This document shows positions 14,425-18,028 of a stretch of DNA of 18,028 nt, piece by piece. Origin of the DNA: UBA7672 sp038326205 (GTDB lineage Bacteria; Pseudomonadota; Alphaproteobacteria; Caulobacterales; Hyphomonadaceae); the NCBI GenBank assembly GCA_038326205.1, contig JBBQJV010000077.1, forward strand, positions 1-18,028, read 5' to 3'. The notes beneath the pieces were generated by a model that was given only the letters and a program-made list of their open reading frames with translations, ran no database searches and was not told the DNA's origin. The position numbers and the translations under genes were made by a program. Each line of letters begins with the position of its first letter. Position 1 is the first letter of the stretch.

Positions 14425-16713
14425 ATGCGTAGTTTGAAACTGGCGGCGGCGTCTATTGCGGTGCTGGCCGCGTGCTCAGCGGAATCGGCGCCGACGACGG
14501 GCGCGGCGACGAAATTTTCGGCGGAGATCCGCCGAACTGCCTTTGGCGTACCGCACATCAAGGCCGCCAACATGGGCGGGATCGGGTATGGCTATGGCTA
14601 TGCCAGCGCGCAGGACAATGTGTGCGAGATCGCGGACCGGTTGCTGACGGTAGCAGGAGAGCGGGCGAAGTATCTCGGCCCCGGCGAGAATGACGCCAAC
14701 GTCACCAGCGACCTCTACCATCAGCGCATGATCCAGTCGAAGCGGGTGGAAGCCTTGCTGGCAGGGCCCGATGGCGCAGCCGATACGCCGAGCTCGGAAG
14801 CGAAGGCGCTGGGGGATGGCTACGTCGCCGGGTTCAATCGCTATCTGCGAGAGACCGGCGTCGACAAGATTTCCGATCCGCGATGCAAGGGCGCAGCCTG
14901 GGTGCACGAGATCACGGCGGTCGATTTCTGGCGGCACATGTATGTCGGCCAGACGGTAGACAATTTCTTTGCACCGACGACGAGCGCTGCGCCTCCCGGA
15001 GCGGATCACGCATCAATCGCGCCGGATGTTGTGGTTGACCAGACGGACTGGGGCTCGAACGCCTATGCGTTCGGGCGCGAGATGACCAAGGGCGGCAAAG
15101 GCGTGCTGCTCGGCAATCCGCACTATCCGTGGGACGGGGTGAACCGGTTCTATCGCACACATTTCATCATTCCGGGCGACATCAACATTGTCGGGATCAG
15201 CTATATCGGCATGCCGATGATCCGCATCGGTCACACCGAGACGCTGGCGTGGAGCAACACCGTCTCCACGGCGCGGCGGTATGGCTATTACGAGCTGCAG
15301 CTTAATCCCGACGATCCGACGCAGTACAGATATGATGGCCAGTGGCTGTCGATGAACCCAGAGAGTGTGTCGGTAGAGGTCAAGCGCGGTGACACGGTCG
15401 AGACCGAGACGCGCACGCTTTATACGACACGTTGGGGGCCGTTGTTTGAATCCGAATCCTATCCGTGGACGAAGGATCACGCTTACGCGTTGCGCACGGT
15501 TGAGGTGGGCCTGCGCGATCCGGATCAGTACATGGCCGTGTGGCGCGCGAAGACCGTGCGCGATATGAAGGCGTCGCTGGCGAAGTGGCAGTCGTTCCGG
15601 TTCAACGCGACGGCCGTCGATTCAACAGGCGAGGCGCTCTATGGCGACATGGGGATGGTTCCCGATGTTTCGCAGGCGCTGGTCGACAAATGCGCGACGT
15701 CGGATTTTGCGAAGAAGCAGTGGAAGGAAACGCGCTTTCCGGTGCTGGATGGTTCGCGCGCGGATTGCGACTGGGCGACCGGCAAGGGTGCATCGACGCC
15801 GGGTGTTGTGGGCGCCGACGAAGGGCCGCATCAGTTCCGCACCGACTATGTGATGCAGAGCAATGACAGTTATTGGCTGACCAACATGTACGCGCCAATC
15901 ACCGGGCTGAGCCCGGTGTTTGGCGATGAAGCCACGCCGCGCAGCCTGCGCACCCGCGCATCGCATGAACAGGTCGAACGCCGGATCGCCGGAACGGACG
16001 GGTTCGGTGCGCCGAAGTTTGATCTGGAGAGCCTGAAGCAGGTGATGCTGTCGGACCGCCACTATGGCGGCGAGTTGGTGCGGGATGATCTGGTGAAGGC
16101 TTGCAACGCGTCGGGCAAGGCGAAGCTGAAACAAGCGTGCGATGTGCTGGCGAAGTGGGACCTGAAAGTTGATCTAGATAGCCGTGGGGCCCACCTGTTC
16201 CACCTGTTCGCGGAAGCTGGTGGTATCCAGTGGAAAGACAAGTTCGATCCTAAGGACCCGGTGCATACGCCAGCAAAGCTGGACACAGGAAATCCGAAAG
16301 TACTGGCGGCGCTGGAGACGGCGGCGGACAAGCTTAATGCGCTACAGATTCCGCTCGATGCGCGACTGGGCGACGTGCAGGCCGAGACGCGGAACGGCAA
16401 GGCCATTCCCATCCATGGCGGGGCCGGACCAGAGGGCGTATTCAACGTGATCTCCGTCGACAACAACAGCCTTGAGCCGGTGAAGGGCTGGACCAGTATT
16501 CGTCATGGCGCGAGTTGGATCTATGCGGTGGAGTTCACGGATCAGGGACCGAAAAGCCAAGGCTTCCTGACTTATTCGGAATCGACCGATCCGACGTCGC
16601 CGCATTATTCAGACCAGACCGAACTCTATTCGAAAAAGGGCTGGGACGATCTGCTGTTCAACGACGCCGACCTCGAGAAAGCGGTCGTGACCCGGACGAA
16701 GATCAGCGAGTAG
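14425..16713 (+). CDS. Penicillin-amidase-family acylase lipoprotein (AHL/aculeacin-acylase-like)
   Basis: A 762-residue N-terminal-nucleophile hydrolase precursor (PF01804). Such proteins cut themselves into alpha and beta chains; the new beta-chain N-terminus is the catalytic residue. Here the cut is expected at Gly210-Ser211 in TDWGSNAYAFG, followed by the family block GVLLGNPHYPWDGVNRFY. Characterised relatives deacylate N-acyl-homoserine lactones, aculeacin or beta-lactams, and the substrate here is not predictable. The N-terminus is a lipoprotein signal with lipobox LAAC (Cys17, then Ser18), implying outer-membrane anchoring in the periplasm; most characterised acylases are soluble. ATG 14425 has GGGAGG 6 bases upstream; the in-frame start at 14221 lies inside the GFA gene. 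A 101-bp gap precedes it, and maiA follows after 7 bp, so it is probably co-transcribed with tyrosine catabolism. Confidence 0.9.
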   Translation: MRSLKLAAASIAVLAACSAESAPTTGAATKFSAEIRRTAFGVPHIKAANMGGIGYGYGYASAQDNVCEIADRLLTVAGERAKYLGPGENDANVTSDLYHQRMIQSKRVEALLAGPDGAADTPSSEAKALGDGYVAGFNRYLRETGVDKISDPRCKGAAWVHEITAVDFWRHMYVGQTVDNFFAPTTSAAPPGADHASIAPDVVVDQTDWGSNAYAFGREMTKGGKGVLLGNPHYPWDGVNRFYRTHFIIPGDINIVGISYIGMPMIRIGHTETLAWSNTVSTARRYGYYELQLNPDDPTQYRYDGQWLSMNPESVSVEVKRGDTVETETRTLYTTRWGPLFESESYPWTKDHAYALRTVEVGLRDPDQYMAVWRAKTVRDMKASLAKWQSFRFNATAVDSTGEALYGDMGMVPDVSQALVDKCATSDFAKKQWKETRFPVLDGSRADCDWATGKGASTPGVVGADEGPHQFRTDYVMQSNDSYWLTNMYAPITGLSPVFGDEATPRSLRTRASHEQVERRIAGTDGFGAPKFDLESLKQVMLSDRHYGGELVRDDLVKACNASGKAKLKQACDVLAKWDLKVDLDSRGAHLFHLFAEAGGIQWKDKFDPKDPVHTPAKLDTGNPKVLAALETAADKLNALQIPLDARLGDVQAETRNGKAIPIHGGAGPEGVFNVISVDNNSLEPVKGWTSIRHGASWIYAVEFTDQGPKSQGFLTYSESTDPTSPHYSDQTELYSKKGWDDLLFNDADLEKAVVTRTKISE

Positions 16714-16720
16714 TGTGCGT

Positions 16721-17368
16721 ATGAGTGAGACGATCCTCTATGGCTATTGGAGATCCTCGGCGACGTATCGGACGCGGATCGCGCTGAACCTGAAAGGGGT
16801 CGCCTATCGCACCGTGGGTGTTCACCTGCTGAAAGACGAGCAGGTGCAACCGGCGCATCTGGCGCGGCATCCTTCAGGTCGTGTGCCGATCCTCGAAATC
16901 GACGGGCATCGTATTGGCCAATCGATGGCGATGATTGACTATCTCGATGAGACGCGGCCGGAGCCGCCCCTGTTGCCGCGCGATGCGGCTCTACGTGCGC
17001 TGGTGCGGGATCTGAAAGACCAGATCGTGGCGGACATTCATCCTCTCAACAACACATCGACGCTGGCCCGCCTGCGCGCGCAATTCGGCGCCGACGATGC
17101 TGCGATCGCGAGCTGGTATGAGCACTGGATTGTGCGCGGGTTCAGGGTGCTGGAACAGATGCTGCCGTCCAGCGGCGATTTCTGCGTTGGCGCTCACGCG
17201 ACGCTGGCTGATGTTGTTCTGGCTCCGCAGGTGACCAATGCGCGCCGCTACCCTCAGATTGACCTCGCGCAATTCCCTAACATCCTGCGCATCGATAGGG
17301 CGCTGCGAAAGATGAAAGCCTTCCATGAGGCCGCGCCGGAACAGCAGCCGGAGGCGAAGCAAGCATGA
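16721..17368 (+). CDS. maiA: Maleylacetoacetate isomerase (zeta-class GST)
   Basis: Converts maleylacetoacetate to fumarylacetoacetate using glutathione, between HmgA and fumarylacetoacetase. The 215-residue protein has the zeta-class N-terminal motif YWRSSATYRTRIALNLKG (about 8-25), with the SS-x-x-x-R core. The Cys seen in eukaryotic enzymes (SSCS) is Ala here, as in many bacterial forms. GRVPILEIDG with the glutathione-binding QSMAMIDYLDE (about 67-77) and an all-helical C-terminal domain follow. ATG 16721 gives the usual family N-terminus MSETILYGYW; GTG 16715 is also possible. No strong ribosome site is seen; the acylase stop is 7 bp away, so translation is probably coupled. hmgA follows after 19 bp. 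Confidence 0.93.
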   Translation: MSETILYGYWRSSATYRTRIALNLKGVAYRTVGVHLLKDEQVQPAHLARHPSGRVPILEIDGHRIGQSMAMIDYLDETRPEPPLLPRDAALRALVRDLKDQIVADIHPLNNTSTLARLRAQFGADDAAIASWYEHWIVRGFRVLEQMLPSSGDFCVGAHATLADVVLAPQVTNARRYPQIDLAQFPNILRIDRALRKMKAFHEAAPEQQPEAKQA

Positions 17369-17387
17369 CCCCACAGGCGGAGTCGAG

Positions 17388-18028
17388 ATGACCAAGGGCA
17401 AGTGGATCCCCGTTCAGGGCGCGCAGGGCAAGCACTCGAAGCAGGCGCACGCCGACACGCCCGAAGGTACGTTCGAACGGGAGATGTCGAAGGAGGGATT
17501 CTTCGGACCGGCCGCCTTCTTCCATCACGCCAACCCGCCGACGGGGTGGAGCGACTTTGAAGGTCCGCTAAGGCCTCGCGCGTTTGATCTCACGAAATTC
17601 GACGGCTTCACGCACTCGCCGTGGGACGCGCCGGTTATCCTGTCGAACAAGGCGACCGAGGTGCGGATGTGGCATCTCACGGCGCCGATGAATGGCTACG
17701 CGCGTAATGGCGATGGCGACACGCTGCTGTTTGTCCACGAGGGGCACGGACATCTTTGGACGGACTGGGGGCATCTGCAGGTCGAGGAAGGCGATTACGT
17801 CTACCTGCCGCGCGGAACAATGTTCAATCTGGACAAACACACGTCGGACGGCTTTCGGATTCTCACAATCGAGGCGACAAATACGCACTTTACGCTTCCG
17901 GATCGCGGCCTGCTCGGGCCGCACGCGCTGTTTGATCCGGCGATTCTGCAATCGCCGGTGATCGACCAGAGCTTTCTGGATCGCCAGGCGAAGGGCGGCG
18001 CGTGGAAGGTGTGGGTGAAGAAGCGTGG
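17388..18028 (+). CDS. hmgA: Homogentisate 1,2-dioxygenase (cut by window end)
   Basis: The first 213 codons are present and open to the window end. The enzyme opens the homogentisate ring to maleylacetoacetate with O2 and Fe(II). Recognisable family parts are a GDGDTLLFVHEGHG block near residues 108-121, the GHLQVEEGDYVYLPRGTMFNL segment in two pieces around 127-148, and RGLLGPHALFDPAIL near 174-188. The catalytic metal ligands of this family lie further downstream and are not in the window. ATG 17388 has GGAG 5 bases upstream. Direct succession hppD...maiA-hmgA supports the call. The N-terminus (MTKGKWIPVQGAQGKHSKQ) is shorter than the mammalian type and resembles the divergent bacterial branch. 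Confidence 0.9.
   Translation, partial: MTKGKWIPVQGAQGKHSKQAHADTPEGTFEREMSKEGFFGPAAFFHHANPPTGWSDFEGPLRPRAFDLTKFDGFTHSPWDAPVILSNKATEVRMWHLTAPMNGYARNGDGDTLLFVHEGHGHLWTDWGHLQVEEGDYVYLPRGTMFNLDKHTSDGFRILTIEATNTHFTLPDRGLLGPHALFDPAILQSPVIDQSFLDRQAKGGAWKVWVKKR

Overview
The window looks like a chromosomal stretch from a GC-rich alphaproteobacterium, possibly Caulobacterales/Hyphomonadaceae-like; the order is a guess. The best single indicator is the tRNA-His gene. It lacks the near-universal G-1, has A73 as discriminator and opens with a G1:U72 pair, which is the derived alphaproteobacterial form. The fused cysNC gene and the lipoprotein-rich, tyrosine-catabolic gene content fit but do not prove the assignment.

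Layout. (1) 1-4130 is an accessory-looking zone. It holds the last codons of an IS110/IS1111-type transposase and its long 3' non-coding tail, a PhoPQ-activated pathogenicity-related (PqaA-like) lipoprotein, and an IS30-family element whose transposase is broken by one in-frame TGA. A gene-poor 400-bp stretch follows, up to the 3' end of tRNA-His. (2) 4262-6823 is a large AsmA-family envelope protein on the minus strand. (3) 6951-9898 is the sulfate-activation pair cysD-cysNC, overlapping by 1 nt. It converges, with a 29-bp gap, on a PAPS-dependent sulfotransferase gene, so PAPS supply and use sit side by side. (4) A ZIP-family metal transporter gene diverges from the sulfotransferase gene, with a perfect 7-3-7 palindrome 7 bp before its start codon. 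(5) 11766 to the window end is a tyrosine/phenylalanine catabolism cluster on the plus strand: hppD, a small membrane protein, a MAPEG protein, a GFA/CENP-V zinc protein, an N-terminal-nucleophile acylase lipoprotein, maiA and hmgA (cut by the window end).

How it works together. HppD makes homogentisate, HmgA opens its ring and MaiA isomerises maleylacetoacetate with glutathione; the fumarylacetoacetase gene is expected nearby but is not in the window. MAPEG, GFA and MaiA all belong to families linked to glutathione.

Most interesting observations. A diverged second copy of the hppD 3' end (about 76% identical over 45 nt, most differences synonymous) lies just before the MAPEG gene and ends in an ATGA overlap with it. 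The orphan membrane-protein gene sits between the two copies and itself begins on a repeat of the same 9-mer. This looks like an insertion or duplication scar inside the operon. Also worth checking are the operator-like palindrome before the ZIP gene, the non-coding tail of the IS110/IS1111 element and the acylase in the tyrosine cluster. I did not find a clear-cut new defence or mobile system.
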